A stretch of 64,000 nt of DNA from Turnera subulata (GCA_028386065.3 JAKUCV010001062.1:29655-93654), one strand, 5' to 3'. Shown: positions 1 to 11,824, counted from the first letter of the stretch. Notes: generated from the letters alone by a model not told the origin. Made by a program: numbers and translations.

Positions 1-18
1 ATTCGCATTGATAAGGAT

Positions 19-2358
19 GTGGGGTCTATCAAGATGAAGATTCCAGCTTTTCATGGTACCAGTGACCCTGAGGCTTATTTGGATTGGGTACAAGACATGG
101 AAGCCATATTCGATTGCCATCGGTATTCCGAGGAGAAGAAGGTCAAGCTTGCTGTGGTGGAATTCAAAGACTATGCTAAATCTTGGTGGCACAAGCTTGT
201 TACTGATCGAAGGAGATATGAAGAACCAGAGATAGAGACATGGGCAGAGATGAAGAGGATAATGAAGAAGAGATTTGTTCCTGCCTCTCATCAAAGGGAG
301 CTTCTTCATAGGTTCCATTCGTTTAAGCAGGTTACCAAGAGTGTAGATGAGTACTGAAAGGCGCTTGAGATGGCAATGAATCAAGCTGGACGTGATGAGG
401 ATGAAGAGTCACTGATGTCGAGATTTTATTATGGTTTAAATACAGATATTGCTAGCATTCTTGAGTTGCAACATTATGCAGAAATTGATGAGATGGTGGC
501 TCTAGCTTCTAAGATAGAGAAGCAACTTAAGAAGAAGAACTATGGAGGGACATCAAGCTACACCAATTGGGGTGCTAGTGCCAAGTATTCCAAGCAAGAG
601 GTAGGGACTTCAAGCAAGCCTATTTTTGACACTCCTAAGGCACTTCCATGGAAAGCAAAAGAGGAGCAGAAGTCGGCTGAGCAAAAGACACCTAATGTGC
701 CGCAGAAAGCTAGCGAGAAGACTAGAAACATCAAGTGTTTCAAGTGCATGGGGCTAGGGCATTACGCGTCACAATGTATCAACAAGAAGGTGATGCTTAC
801 TACTGAGCATGGAGAGGTGTATTATGACGAAGAGAGGGAGGTTCCTGATGTTGATCCTGCCTTGATTGGAATGCCAGAGTTGGAGGATGCAGTTGATTCT
901 GATGATGCTGAAGAAGTTGTTCAGATATTGTATGTAACAAGGAGGATGCTCAATATTCAGCAAAAGGAAGAAGGAATTGAGCAAAGAGAGAACATCTTTC
1001 ACACTAGTTGTTTGGTGCAAGGGAAGCCGTGTAGCATGATCATTGATGGAGGAAGCTGCACCAACGTGGTTAGCACTATGCTAGTGGAAAAGATGGGATT
1101 GGAGGTTCAAAAGCATCCTAGGCCATACAAGCTGCAATGGTTGAACGATAGTGGAGAGATCAAAGTGAACAAACAGGTTCTTGTTTCTTTCTCCATTGGA
1201 AAGTATATTGATCAGTTGATGTGTGATGTTGTACCTATGCAAGCATGCCATATTCTACTAGGCAGGCCATGGCAATATGATAGGAAGGTGTTGCATGATG
1301 GCCATAGAAATAGGTATACATTCACCATGGAAGAGAGGAAGGTGGTGCTTGCACCATTATCACCTCAAGAAGTGTATGAAGATCAGTTATTTATGCAGAA
1401 AAGTGTGGATGCTTGGAAGAAGGAGAAGGAGGCCAACTTGGCCAAAACCAGTGAGAAAGAGAGGATGACTGAAAGTCATGCAAAAGGTGAGGAAAAGAAA
1501 GAAAAAGAGAGAAGAAAAGAGATACAAGAAGCCTCAAAAGAAATTGTGTTAAAGGGCTCAAGTGAGAGAGAAGTGAGGGTTGAATATGAGAGGAAAAAGA
1601 GTTTGTTTGTACTTTTGTACAAAGAAGCTTGGTTTAAAGCTAACCTTAACCCTTGTCTTTCTAGATGTGATGTGTTTCTTTTGCAGGTTCCTAGGGATGC
1701 TTGTCCTAAAGGATTTCCGGCCCAAAAAGAAGATGGATCTATACATGGGGCGCTAATTACAATCAAAAGTGAGCATCAGGTTTTAAGTTCCTTTTCTATG
1801 ACTTTAATGTCTAAATTGGACAACGTGATGAGTAATTTAAATGCTTGTTTCATCGATTATCATCTATATAAATTACTTGTTATGCATGTTTCTGAGTTAA
1901 TCCTTAGAGAGGAACAAACTAATACTAGTTGCATGTTGGTTGACCCGGGAGGAGAAGCTAGGCGCCACAAGCTCGATCCTCTACGCATAACGTTTGATTC
2001 GCAAGGTGAGTATAGTGTTCATACTATATTCAATATTGCTGAATTTCCTCCTATTGATTTTATAGGTATCGATTCGAGGACGAATCTTTTTGAGGAGGGA
2101 GGGAATGATGCAAGCCTAGGCATGTTTAGAGGCTGGGAGAATGATGCATGCCAAGGCAACCATGGAGGAAGCAATGGCGACAAGCATGGAGCTTGGATGT
2201 ATTCCAACAAGCTCCAAGTTCATCATCAGAAGCTCACTTTTAGAATCTTGTCCAAAATTCGTACCCACAAGAGATTCAAGAAGAGATGGAAAATTAAGCT
2301 TGAAGAGGAGTACAAGAAGAAGCCAACATGTATCTCAATCATTGGAGAAGAAGCCTAG
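19..2358 (+). pseudogene. gag-protease polyprotein of element A (premature stop, pol deleted)
   Basis: One frame runs from 19 to 2358, broken by an in-frame TGA at 355-357 where the context (DEY-stop-KALEM) suggests a lost Trp or similar codon. Residues before the stop match the retrotransposon gag capsid domain. After it come the rest of capsid, a zinc knuckle (CFKCMGLGHYASQC, about 736-777) and a retropepsin active-site motif (MIIDGGSCTN, about 1036-1065) that uses DGG rather than DTG or DSG. A Lys/Glu-rich stretch follows (about 1400-1600), and then a pol C-terminal tail ending SRTNLFEEGGND just before the LTR. RT and integrase are missing. The coding tail past 2106 overlaps the LTR. It is not expected to be autonomous. 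Confidence 0.8.
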
Positions 2359-3014
2359 TCGATTTGGGTTACCTTAACTCAAATTGACATATCCAATTAC
2401 TTTTATTAAATAATTGCCGATTTTTATTATATAAAATAATTGATAAAATTCGGCATGGGATTTTTATTATTTGGGTCAATAATTGTTGGGCTTTAGTTAT
2501 TTAAGTTGGGTTTATTTTTATTTATTTTAGCCTATTCCATTAAGGAATTGGAATTACAAATCCAATCCATTTAGGAGTTAGGGTTACTATTCACGTGAAT
2601 AGTAGCCGCGTGAATAGTAACATAAAATCCTTTTATTTTATTATTCCAAGCCCATTAGGGTTTAGTATTATACTAGTATAAATAAGACCTTGGGGTTTAT
2701 ATTTTGGACAGAAGACATGATATTTTGATAATAAAGTTTGCCTTTGAGGTTTTATTGATTGAGTGATTCAATCTTCGAGAGAGTGATTCTCTTGGTTTAT
2801 TTCCGGGATTTTGTTTACTTATCAAGTAATTGATTGCTTGTGGCGTTCTCAAGATTCCTTGTGTTTATTACTCTATTGTTGCTTAACGCCTTTGTTGTGT
2901 TTTGAGGTGATAGAGGTAATCACTAAAGCTTTTGGTTGAATTGATTTCTGATCTTGGTGACTCGATTGACTCGGAGGTGCTATCTAGCTTTGTTCTGGTA
3001 GTGTTACCGTATCA
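2106..3014 (+). repeat. 3' LTR of element A
   Basis: This 909-bp block starts TGATGC right after a purine-rich tract (GAGGAGGGAGGGAA) and ends GTATCA. It contains a TATA-like stretch (TAGTATAAATAAG, about 2673-2685) and a T-rich downstream region, as expected for U3/R/U5. The boundaries rest on the inverted terminal bases, the polypurine tract, and the right junction with sequence found uninterrupted at 6843-7040. No second LTR is available for dating. Confidence 0.7.
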
Positions 3015-3211
3015 GACACGCTAAACCAATTTTTATTAGGAGGGCCCCTATCACTAGTTAAATGTTGGTCGTCGCCAGGTAGCCGATCTAGCTAGACCCA
3101 GGGTACTCCCCGTAAATCAAAATCATCAATAAATCAAAACTGGCACAGTCTGGGAGCAGACCCCAAGCACATCTACCCTGTGCAAATAATAATATCTCGG
3201 TATAGTCTCGG
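3014..3211 (-). repeat. LTR fragment of element B (3' LTR remnant)
   Basis: These 198 bases match 6843-7040 over equal length, with three mismatches seen by eye and no gaps. 6843-7040 lies inside the 5' LTR of element B, so this is the remnant of B's other LTR. It is cut on the left by element A and on the right by an unrelated LTR fragment. Confidence 0.75.
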
Positions 3212-3429
3212 GAACTTTCATGATTTGGATTATATTAAGAATTTTGATTAGTCTTTTAGTTTGGAATTTATATTTATCATATGACTTGTTGGATTATTCA
3301 TTTTATGGAGGTATTTTATTTTGGAGACTATATTTATATTATTTGTTTGAGGCTTGTCTTGTCCTGGGTAGACATATGTTTCCTATTAGGACTAGACGCC
3401 GGTCATGGACCTGATTTTGGGTCGTGACA
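3212..3429 (-). repeat. LTR-start fragment of a third retrotransposon
   Basis: On the minus strand this begins TGTCACGACCCAAAATCAGG at 3429. That terminus is seen at the start of many plant Ty3/gypsy LTRs. It is not similar to the LTRs of A or B. It sits where B's lost RNase H and integrase region should be, so it marks a rearranged junction. The family assignment is from memory of LTR termini and is tentative. Confidence 0.45.
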
Positions 3430-6239
3430 TGTTGGGTAGTTCTTTTCATGAGGCCTTAATTGCCTGAAGGCATAGGCAATTACCCGTCCTTCTTGCATCA
3501 GTACAGCTCCCAAACCAAGACCTGATGCATCACAAAACAAAACATACTCCACCCCTGGCTTGGGCACTGTCAAAACAGGTGCCGAGGTCAACCTCTTCTT
3601 AAGCTCTTTAAAACTCCGCTGGCATTCTGGACTCCAAACAAAAGCTTGTTCTTTCCTTAATAGCTTAGTCATGGGACTGGCCAATAAGGAAAATCCTTCA
3701 TTGAACCTCCGATAGTATCCTGCAAGGTCAAGAAAACTCTTGACATCGGACACATTCTTAGGAGGCTCCCACTCCAGAACAGCTTTAACTTTTGAGGGAT
3801 CCACCTTTATTCCATCTCCGCTTACTACATGTCCAAGAAAGGAAACTTCTCCAAGCCAAAATTCACACTTGCTGAATTTGGCATATAGCTGCTTCTCCCG
3901 TAACCTTTGAAGCACTATCCTTAGATGCTCTTCATGCTCTTCCTTGCTCTTGGAATAGATGAGAATATCATCAGTAAAGACCACAACAAACTTATCCAAA
4001 AACTCATTCAGTACCAAGTGCATCAAGCACATGAATACTGCCGGTGCATTGGTCAAACCAAAAGGTAACACCGTAAACTCAAAGTGGCCATACCGAGTGC
4101 AGAAGGCTGTCTTTGGTATATCCTTCTCCGCAATCCTGACTTGGTGATAACCTGATCGGAGATCAATCTTAGAGAACACCGTTGCTCCTTGAATCTGATC
4201 GAAGAGATCATCAATCCTTGGTAACGGATACTTGTTCTTGATCGTCACATTGTTTATCTGCCGGTAGTCTACACACATCCGAAGACTACCATCCTTCTTC
4301 GTTACGAACAATACTGGTGCACCCCATGGAGAGGTACTAGGTCTGATGAACCCTTTTTCCAGTAGTTCGTCTAGTTGTTTCTTCAGCTCTCGAAGTCCCA
4401 TTGATGCCATCCTGTATGGTGCCATCGAGATGGGTGTAACTCCAGGTACAAGCTCGATGGTATACTCGACTTCTCTAACGGGTGGCAATCCTGGTAAATC
4501 GTCTGGAAAAACATCAGCGAACTCCTTCACCACTAATATATCTTCCAGGGTAGGGTCTGGTATTCCTTCACCCTTGATATGGGTCAACAAACCATCTGGA
4601 CCTTTCTACTTTATTCCGTAGCCTTGAGTAGCAAAGATACTACATGTGGTTGCAGCTCTCCCTACTCCAGACAAGATAACTGACCGGTCTTCGGTAGGTG
4701 TTAGCATCACCCGTTTAGCTCGGCAATCCACCAAAGCTCGATACTTCGACAACCAATCCATGCCTAGGATTACATCAAATCCTCCCATGTTCATAACTAT
4801 GAGTCGGGCAGGAAAGGTTTCGTTCCCGTATACCAACGGTACATCCTTACAAACTCTATCTAACCTTACTATCACACCTGCGGGTAATCTAACCCTCATC
4901 GGCTTATCTAATGATGTGTCTTCACAGTTATGTTGCATAGTATAGGATTGAGCTATAAAAGAATGAGTAGCTCCAGGATCAACTAATGTGAATGCAACAT
5001 TATTATGTACTGTAAATATACCTGCTATCATTTGAGCATCGTCAGGGTCTTCCTCTGCGGTGATGACAAAAGCTCTAGGAACAGCTGTACTCTGATTAGC
5101 ACCAGATTGAGTCCTTGCGGAAGGGTTCCCATGACCACGTCCGTGTCCCTGAGCTCCAGATCCACTCGGAACACTAGCCACAGAGGCTTGAACTGTTGTT
5201 GCCGGTGTAGGATTACCAGTTCCCACTAGCTTTGGGCATGCAAAACGGTAGTGTCCCAACTCATTACACTCAAAGCATCTGATGGAAGACAAGGGTAGTC
5301 TGAAGCGATTGTTTCCAGCAGCAGTGGTCACTCCAGATCCACTCCATCCACCAGCTGAAACTCCACGGTTGTTGGTCCATCCACGTCCATAAGCTTTCTG
5401 CTGGTTCTGTTCTCGTCCAGCTGCAGGTGCACTAGCGACAGGTACAAAGGGCTTCTTATTCTGAGTAACAAGAACCTGTGACATGGCCCTCTTTCGGTGA
5501 AACTCCTGCTGGTCGCGCCATGTGACTTCAAATTCTGGGCATCCCTAACCATAGCCTGATATCTAGCATATTCCTTGCATCCCATGATGGCTCGAATGTC
5601 AGGATGTAGGCCCCTCCAGAAGCGTAGGCATCTAGCATCTGTGGTTGCTACCAGATCTCCAGCATACAGGGACAGACGGTCAAACTTCTTCTCATACTCT
5701 GCCATAGACATATTATTCTGGCGCAGTTTCAGGAATTCACGCTGCATGTGTTACTGAAAGTCCGCGGTAATGAACTTGTCCCTGAACATTTCAGTGAACT
5801 CTTCCCATGGCATCACCACTGGCTTTGGCATGTCCTTGGTGGTAGAATCCCACCGTGTTCTTGCTTCCTCTCGGAGAAGAGATGCGGCATAGTTCGCCCA
5901 CTGATTCGTCGTGCACTTAAGCTTAAGCATGACCCTGGTGGTCTGCCGTAACCATTCATCTGCCACTCGAGGATCAGTCTCTCCAAAGAATTCACCACCC
6001 CCAAGTTGAGTTAACTTGGTAAAAACTGGATCCTCAACAGGCTCATTGTCCTTGACGGTCTGGTGATGCAGGATTTGAGTCATCACATGCATCATCTGGA
6101 AGGACATCGGGTGTGTCATACCTGGCACTGCATCGTGCCCTTGCGGACCTCCTGGATGCTGATTCGGTTGGTCAACTGACACTTGGTCCTCTTCCAAGCG
6201 CGGTTGGTTGGCATGCTGGTGACCCTCAGCCGGATCCAT
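3430..6239 (-). pseudogene. Ty3/gypsy element B gag-protease-RT polyprotein, broken and 3'-truncated
   Basis: It reads right to left. Gag starts at 6239 and is stopped by TAA at 5751-5753; the same frame resumes at 5747 with more capsid. A frameshift near 5480-5520 leads to the next block (5484-4606) with zinc knuckle CFECNELGHYRFACP and protease motif LVDPGATHSF. An in-frame TAG at 4606-4608 precedes the reverse transcriptase (to about 3430), with [16 protein letters not shown] and [11 protein letters not shown]. The catalytic DD pair is kept, although the usual FIDD or FVDD reads FTDD. The frame ends just inside RNase H, after the motif [13 protein letters not shown]. Integrase is absent. 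It is non-autonomous and degenerate. Confidence 0.85.
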
Positions 6240-6361
6240 GTCGCTCTACCTATATGAAGATACATGTATGAGTATCATATTAAAAATATGTGGAGCAGGT
6301 TATGCACATACAGTTAAGCACATAAGCACCCAAAAACCTACTTCCTGCTTCGCTACCAAAA
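6240..6361 (-). other. Leader and primer-binding site of element B
   Basis: This short untranslated leader lies between the LTR and gag. On the minus strand TGGTAGCGAAGC (6347-6358) follows the LTR end by three bases and resembles the initiator-Met-tRNA primer site TGGTATCAGAGC with changes. Confidence 0.55.
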
Positions 6362-8976
6362 TGAAACGCCCGCACCCGTATTTAGCGTTATTCACAGTAA
6401 ACAGGTGGGACCACACACTATTACAGAAATCATGGCAAATATTATATATCACAAGCCAATAGTATCATACAACATTAGTAGTTGTCACCGACACTCGGGA
6501 CGTTATTACAGCACACTAAAAGAGACGGAATGAAAAACACGCAGCGGAAGTCTTAACACATATAGTAGCAAGTAGTAATAAACATGATGCATCGCAGGAT
6601 GGATTCGGGCCTGTAGAGGGTGCGTCACAGCAGCTCCGAGCGTACCTGAACTACGCACAAATCATTCTATGTGACCGAGTCACATAGGTGAGGGGTGAGT
6701 CCGAAGTGCTCACCAGGTAAAATCCACAAGTAAATATAAATATACGGGCAACCAATAATAACCAAGCCATAAGCAAATACTCAACAGAAAACAACAAACA
6801 GAAGGTACTTACCAGACTCCAGATTGTTCTTGGTTTTGTCCTAGACACGCTAAACCAATTTTTATTAGGAGGGCGCCTATCACTAGTTAAATGTTGGCCG
6901 TCGCCAGGTAGCCGATCTAGCTAGACCCAGGGTACTCCCCGTAAATCAAAATCATCAATAAATCAAAACTGGCACAGTCTAGGAGCAGACCCCAAGCACA
7001 TCTACCCTGTGCAAATAATAATATCTCGGTATAGTCTCGGAGCAGACCCCAAGCACATCTCCCATATACCAAATACAACACAGGACTACCATCAGGCTAT
7101 TCCAACATTTAACTGTGATACTAACGTCTAAGTGAGTCCGTTTTATAATTATCTCCCTTTGACACAATACCGGCACTAAACTCTTATCACTTTTACCGAG
7201 CAGGCTCCCGGCCTCTCCGCTCTTAATCACAAATCAAACAGCTATCTCAAGCCGGTACCCCTAGTACCCAACTCTCACTTATCTCAACAACAACAACAAT
7301 AATAAATTCAACAGTAGCAGTGACAACGATAATCAACTTAATCCATCACACAACAAACCATTCACAGCCACAAAGTAGTATCATACCAGCAAATAAGACA
7401 CGTACTAAACAAACAGTAACTTGGTATTATGGGCAGCATATCGATATTTACTTATCCTCACCTTGGCCTAGGTATTCCTCGAGGAACTCGTCAGCCGGTT
7501 CCGGTTCCACGTGCTCGTACACGTTATCAGCTCCTATACAACAAATATATATACATTCACTGAAAATGCACAAGTAATTGTAATGCAAATGATACGATGT
7601 AACCTACTCGATTATTTATCCCGGTTATACCCCTTTATCATCATCATTCACCATTTAATTACATAGGTTGGAAATAATTTACTACACTTATATCCGGTTA
7701 TTATTCAGGTATTTAATACTTGATAATACCCTTTCCAAAATTATTTACATAGAATAGTTATTCTTTTTCCAAAATTAATTCCATAGGATTATTTATAATT
7801 TTCTTTCCAGAATTTTTGTATTTAATATTTTTCCTTTTCTTTATTGGTCTGGGCCCATGAACAGTACGGTCCGTGCACAGTGCGGCCCGTGCACAATGAC
7901 AGGCCTGTGCACAGTACGGCCCGGTCCGTGAACAACTCAAGTCTTGGGCCAGACCGAGGACCCGTCGGGTCAATTTGGCCTGACCCGCGACCCGGCTGCT
8001 GAAACGGGCGGGGTTGTCTTCAACCTCACTCACCTCGGCAGTTCGCGAGCGACAGCGCGACGAGGAAGAGGACGGCAACAGGCGACGCAAGGACGGCGAG
8101 GTAGCGTCCGTTTGCGGCGTGCAGGTGGCGGCAGCGTCGACTGGTGATGGTGTCGCGTCTTGGTCCTTATGCAGCAGGCGGCGCGGCGACTTGCAGCGGC
8201 GAACGAGGAAGAGGCAGGTTGTGGTGGTGGTTCGGTGAGGCTTGGCAGCCAGGACTCAGGCGAGCGAACGCGAGAGAGGGGAAAGGTGACGGTGCTGGTG
8301 GTGCTCCTAAGTGGTGGTCGGCGTGCAAGAGGAGGAAGAAGAGAAGAGATGGGCTCGGGTTGTCTCGGGCTTCCTTCCTTCTTTTTTTTTTTTTTGTTTT
8401 TGGTTTTGTAAAAGCTAGAAATTACTGGGTAGTTTGGGTTTGCAGGGAAACTGGGCAGAGGCATCGCAGAGGAAAAGGTTGAGAACTTAACTGGGTATGG
8501 TTTTTGTTGCAGGTGACGAGTATGCATCGGGAGGGCTTTTTATAGGCAGCAAAAGCTGGGGTGTAGAGGAGAAGCTGAGTTTCTTCCTTCTCAGGGAAGG
8601 AGAAGCTTGTCGGGGGCAGCGTCCAGGTGAAGAAGAAGCTTCACAGGTGGCGTGAAGCTTGTGCATACGTGTTGCACACACACAACCGGGTATTGTCTGG
8701 ACCAGCAAATAACTAAAATACCCACGTTACTTTATTTTCGGTCCGTTCTTTTAAGGTTAAAACTGACTTTTCTTAAGATTCCTGGACCTGAAAAAAACCA
8801 ACTTCGGTCCGTAAAATCCGCAAAGAAATCTAGAACATAGGGGCAAGAATCGGTTTTGGAATCCGATGTATAATTTACCTTAAAATAATTTCCCAAGATT
8901 ATTTTACAGGGTAAATTACTGTACAAAGCCTTTAACAGTCCCGGTAAAATATGAAATTTTTACCCGGACTGTTACA
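6362..8976 (-). repeat. 5' LTR of element B (about 2.6 kb)
   Basis: On the minus strand it starts TGTAACAGTCCGGGTAAA at 8976 and ends TTTCA at 6362, just before the primer-binding site. The outer boundary is well supported: from 8977 onward the sequence matches the repeat copy at 52507, so B inserted exactly there (predicted TSD ACTTG, 8977-8981). It holds the full copy (6843-7040) of the fragment at 3014-3211. A GC-rich stretch at about 7850-8350 contrasts with the AT-rich surroundings and produces several chance open frames. Confidence 0.75.
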
Positions 8977-9790
8977 ACTTGTCTGAATGAAAAATGTCCA
9001 AAATCTGGTAAACTTGGAAGCCAGCAGAAAACGCACTTGATTAAATTAATGGATGCCAATTGTGCCAAAGTTGGGATTGCTTTGGTACTGCGATCAGGAG
9101 GGGAATTTCAAACTTACCTCTTTCTCTCTTGTTACATTAAACTTGGAGATTGGTGAGGGATTTTTTCTTTGTCCGAGATATTTAGCTGGCTCTGTTCTCA
9201 AGCCTATCGGAATTGCAAGTCTTTTTTGAACGCAATACGGAAATGTGGTTGCAGACCAGAATCTTAAGCCCTCCAGAACGAATTCTCGTCGACCAAGTTG
9301 GAAAATACCATAATCCAAGCCTTTTCTTTTTGTTTTCCATTCCATATCCGATATTTTTGCACTGACTAATCGGAATTCAATCTGGGCCGTACGCCTGGTA
9401 ATAGTGGATGTGTGACTCTCACCTTTACTCAAAATCCAACGTTTTACACATGGTCGTAGGCCCTTAATAATGGAGAGGTATTCCCACCAAAACAGAAAAA
9501 AAAAAACAGATAAAGTTTATCTGTCCATGTCCTCTGGGTTGCCGTGTTGGGTCTTATCTAGTTAGAATGGAGGTGCTACAGGATTTTTCTAAAAGACCAA
9601 AACATTGAACCTTGCTAGCTAGAAATAGTTAAATTTTAACTCCTCCTTTAAATTCAAGTCATAGGTCTTAAATTGATCTTCTGTCTTCTATTGATGTTTT
9701 GATTTTATTGGATGTAAAGCAGCAAGCAACGGATATTCGAATGAGAAAAACTGTAAAAAAAGGGATTATTAGAGCATGGTAAAGCCGCAG
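8977..9790. repeat. Diverged repeat, copy 1 (paired with 52507-53390)
   Basis: About 800 bases align almost end to end with 52507-53390, with scattered substitutions and small indels. A shorter third relative lies near 46815-46890. No conserved reading frame is convincing in either copy. Because copy 2 lies upstream of NLR-4, this may be NLR-flanking DNA copied with a lost gene, or an unclassified transposon. Confidence 0.7.
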
Positions 9791-10130
9791 AGATGCCAAA
9801 GCTTAATACACCTACCTTACCAGAGCAGCCTTGCCAAGGTAGCCGAAAAGGATGACACCGTCCTCATATTTGTACTCCAAATCCGTTGTTTGACACGGTT
9901 GATGAAGATGATGAAAACATATGGGAGTGTGATTATAGATTGTGGACAAGACAAGGGTAACAATTATTGTTCAAAATAAGTAGAAACTAGAAAGCACACA
10001 ATTACTGTTCAAAATTGATAGCCATGTTTTTCTCTACTGCAAATAGTTGATTTCAAAAGATTCTAAGCTTCAATCTGTACTATATTTATAATTAATAAAA
10101 TTGAAGTTCTATATATATAAAAAAACAACA
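9791..10130. other. AT-rich spacer
   Basis: No gene, known repeat end or RNA structure is recognised here. It separates the 800-bp repeat from the F-box-type relic. Confidence 0.5.
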
Positions 10131-10613
10131 CTATATGAGGGAGAGGTAGTTCGATTCAATCTGCAGTGGGGCGAGGCAGTTCGTTGGAGCAATTAGGCCA
10201 ACCTTGTGGTACAAACTGAAACACATTGTGGAAACAACGAAAGACTTCATCAGCCAACCTCTGCCTAATTGCAGTAGTGTCCAGCACCTCAGCTTTCTTC
10301 GTCTGTAAATTGCATGACAAAATCCGTCTTGGGTCATCCTCTGGAGATCGATTCCTATACAAATAAAAGTAGACCCTATCTGGTGCGCGACCCAGGTCGG
10401 ATCCGGATTAATCGGGGCAAAGCTCCAGATACCGGATGGGGAACAAAAAAAAAAGTAGACCCTATCTTCATTGTTTGGGTCGAAACCCAACATTCTCACC
10501 CAATGGCCAAGCCTCATAAACTCCTGCAAGCCGACATCATCTGTGTCCAAATCTCCGAAACGCATCTCCCTAACCAACCTCCATGTTCCCTTGTAGATTA
10601 TATAATAAATCAC
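10131..10613 (-). pseudogene. F-box-associated-domain protein fragment, broken by a SINE
   Basis: The minus-strand frame from 10613 encodes a stretch resembling the beta-propeller/F-box-associated region of plant F-box proteins (WRLVREMRFGDLD, GHWVRMLGFDPNNEDRVYF). At about 10450 it runs into a SINE and changes sense. The natural continuation lies in another frame from about 10362 (RILSCNLQTKKAEVLD, FRCFHNVFQFVPQGWP). The two frames are offset by two bases, and the inserted unit (SINE plus one target copy) is 86 bp, which explains the shift exactly. No N-terminal F-box motif is seen, so only the C-terminal part is present. The family assignment rests on recognition of the motif pattern. Confidence 0.6.
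10382..10450 (+). mobile_element. 5'-truncated SINE with target-site duplication
   Basis: A short unit starting GGTGCGCGACCCAGG and ending in about ten As is flanked by the 17-base direct repeat AAAAGTAGACCCTATCT (10365-10381 and 10451-10467). The body resembles the 3' part of plant tRNA-derived SINEs (…GGATTAATCGGGGCAAAG… ending before poly-A). The tRNA-like head is missing, consistent with 5' truncation during retroposition. Confidence 0.75.
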
Positions 10614-11226
10614 TCAACACAATCAACTTTCTCGGATCCTTATAGATCCTAATATGATAAAAGTGCATTCCTTGGTGAATGCAGAACTCCATAACTTTTT
10701 CACACTGATATAAGAATTCTTAAATTGAACTAAGGCCACATTGGGAAATTTCTGAGTTTGTCTTTCATTTATTCTCCGTTTGTATGGCTGGTTGCGCGGC
10801 TTATGTCTCTACTTACTTTTGAGCATAGCTTATGATGTCCTGAGCTTCATTAATTAGACCTTTAATTAAGTTGTTTAAATATCTTTAGATTGTGTGTGAA
10901 ATGTGATTGACCAACTGTCATGCTATAGATTGATGAAGAAATTCTCCAGCAAGTGATTAAGGTGGGATTTGATCCCAACCAATTGATTGAATGTATACAT
11001 AACAGAAAGCAGACGCAGGTTCTGACCATCTCAAACCTTTTTGCTGCTGTCATTAAAAGATTATACTAGAAACTAAAGTTCACCATTACTTGTTATGGCT
11101 TTCAGGCTACTGTTACATACTATTTGTTACTCGACAATCGACCCAATGTGTTGGAAACCTATGCTAGAGCTCAGTCGGAGGGAACTTCGGTATGTATATT
11201 ACGTACTTCGAATGACATGAACCTAG

Positions 11227-11824
11227 TGTTGGGGAAACTCGGGTAATTTCCCCACAACTAGTGAATTGAACTGATTCGATAATTCCCAGGAAAGATGGCC
11301 TAGCCTATCTCCTTAGACAGAATTATCATTCCAAGATAAATCCCCAGGAAAGACTGGAGGAACTATGGTTCACTTAAAACCCAGCCTCCTAAACATGACT
11401 CACTTGCACAGTGTTTTAATTCACAATTTAACCCGACAAAAGGCGGCTTAGCCGGCCAACAAATGAAGCATGGCGGCTTTGTCGGCCAACAAAGAAATAG
11501 GCGGCTTAGCCGGCCAACAAAGAGATAAAGCGGCTTAGCCGGCCAATATTGAATACTAAATAAATGTGGAAATTAAAAGCGGAATAATAAAGAAAGAACA
11601 CACTAAAAAATTGTTAACGGAGTTCGACCAATTATGCCTACGTCTCCGGAGCACTTGCTCTTTTTTATAGGAGATGAGTTAGTACAATTGTAAGGATACA
11701 ATGTACTCTAATTTTTGGGATGGATTTCAAAGGGAAGTGAGGGGTCTTATTTATAGCATTTTCCAACCCCTCACTTCAACTCCTTAGGCGATGTGGGATA
11801 CAAAAACCCACACACTATTCAACA
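11227..11824 (-). repeat. 3' LTR of Copia E
   Basis: It is 598 bp with TG…CA ends and a perfect CCTAG target duplication outside. It contains four near-tandem units built on GCGGCTTAGCCGGCCAA (about 11441-11547), separated by short AAC/AAA-rich spacers; the second unit carries substitutions. Confidence 0.95.

Larger units (their letters stand above)
1..3014 (+). mobile_element. Ty3/gypsy LTR retrotransposon A, 3' part, internally deleted
   Basis: The element enters from beyond the left edge. It shows gag, a CCHC zinc knuckle and an aspartic protease, then jumps to the C-terminal tail of pol with no reverse transcriptase, RNase H or integrase between, so it carries a large internal deletion. 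A purine-rich tract at about 2089-2105 is followed by the 3' LTR, which starts TGATGC at 2106 and ends GTATCA at 3014; these ends are near-perfect inverted repeats. The sequence just after 3014 matches the interior of the LTR of element B, so A appears inserted into a B LTR. The 5' LTR lies outside the window. Confidence 0.85.

Noticed and set aside
7758..8527. Several open frames on both strands in GC-rich DNA (Arg/Gly/Pro-rich)
   Set aside because: They overlap each other, have low-complexity composition, and lie inside the LTR of element B. They follow from GC-rich sequence lacking stops.
9094..9432. 112-residue minus frame, partly matched by frames near 52654-52972
   Set aside because: The counterpart frame is shifted and interrupted, and no domain is recognised. 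The DNA similarity comes from the shared repeat, not from a conserved protein.
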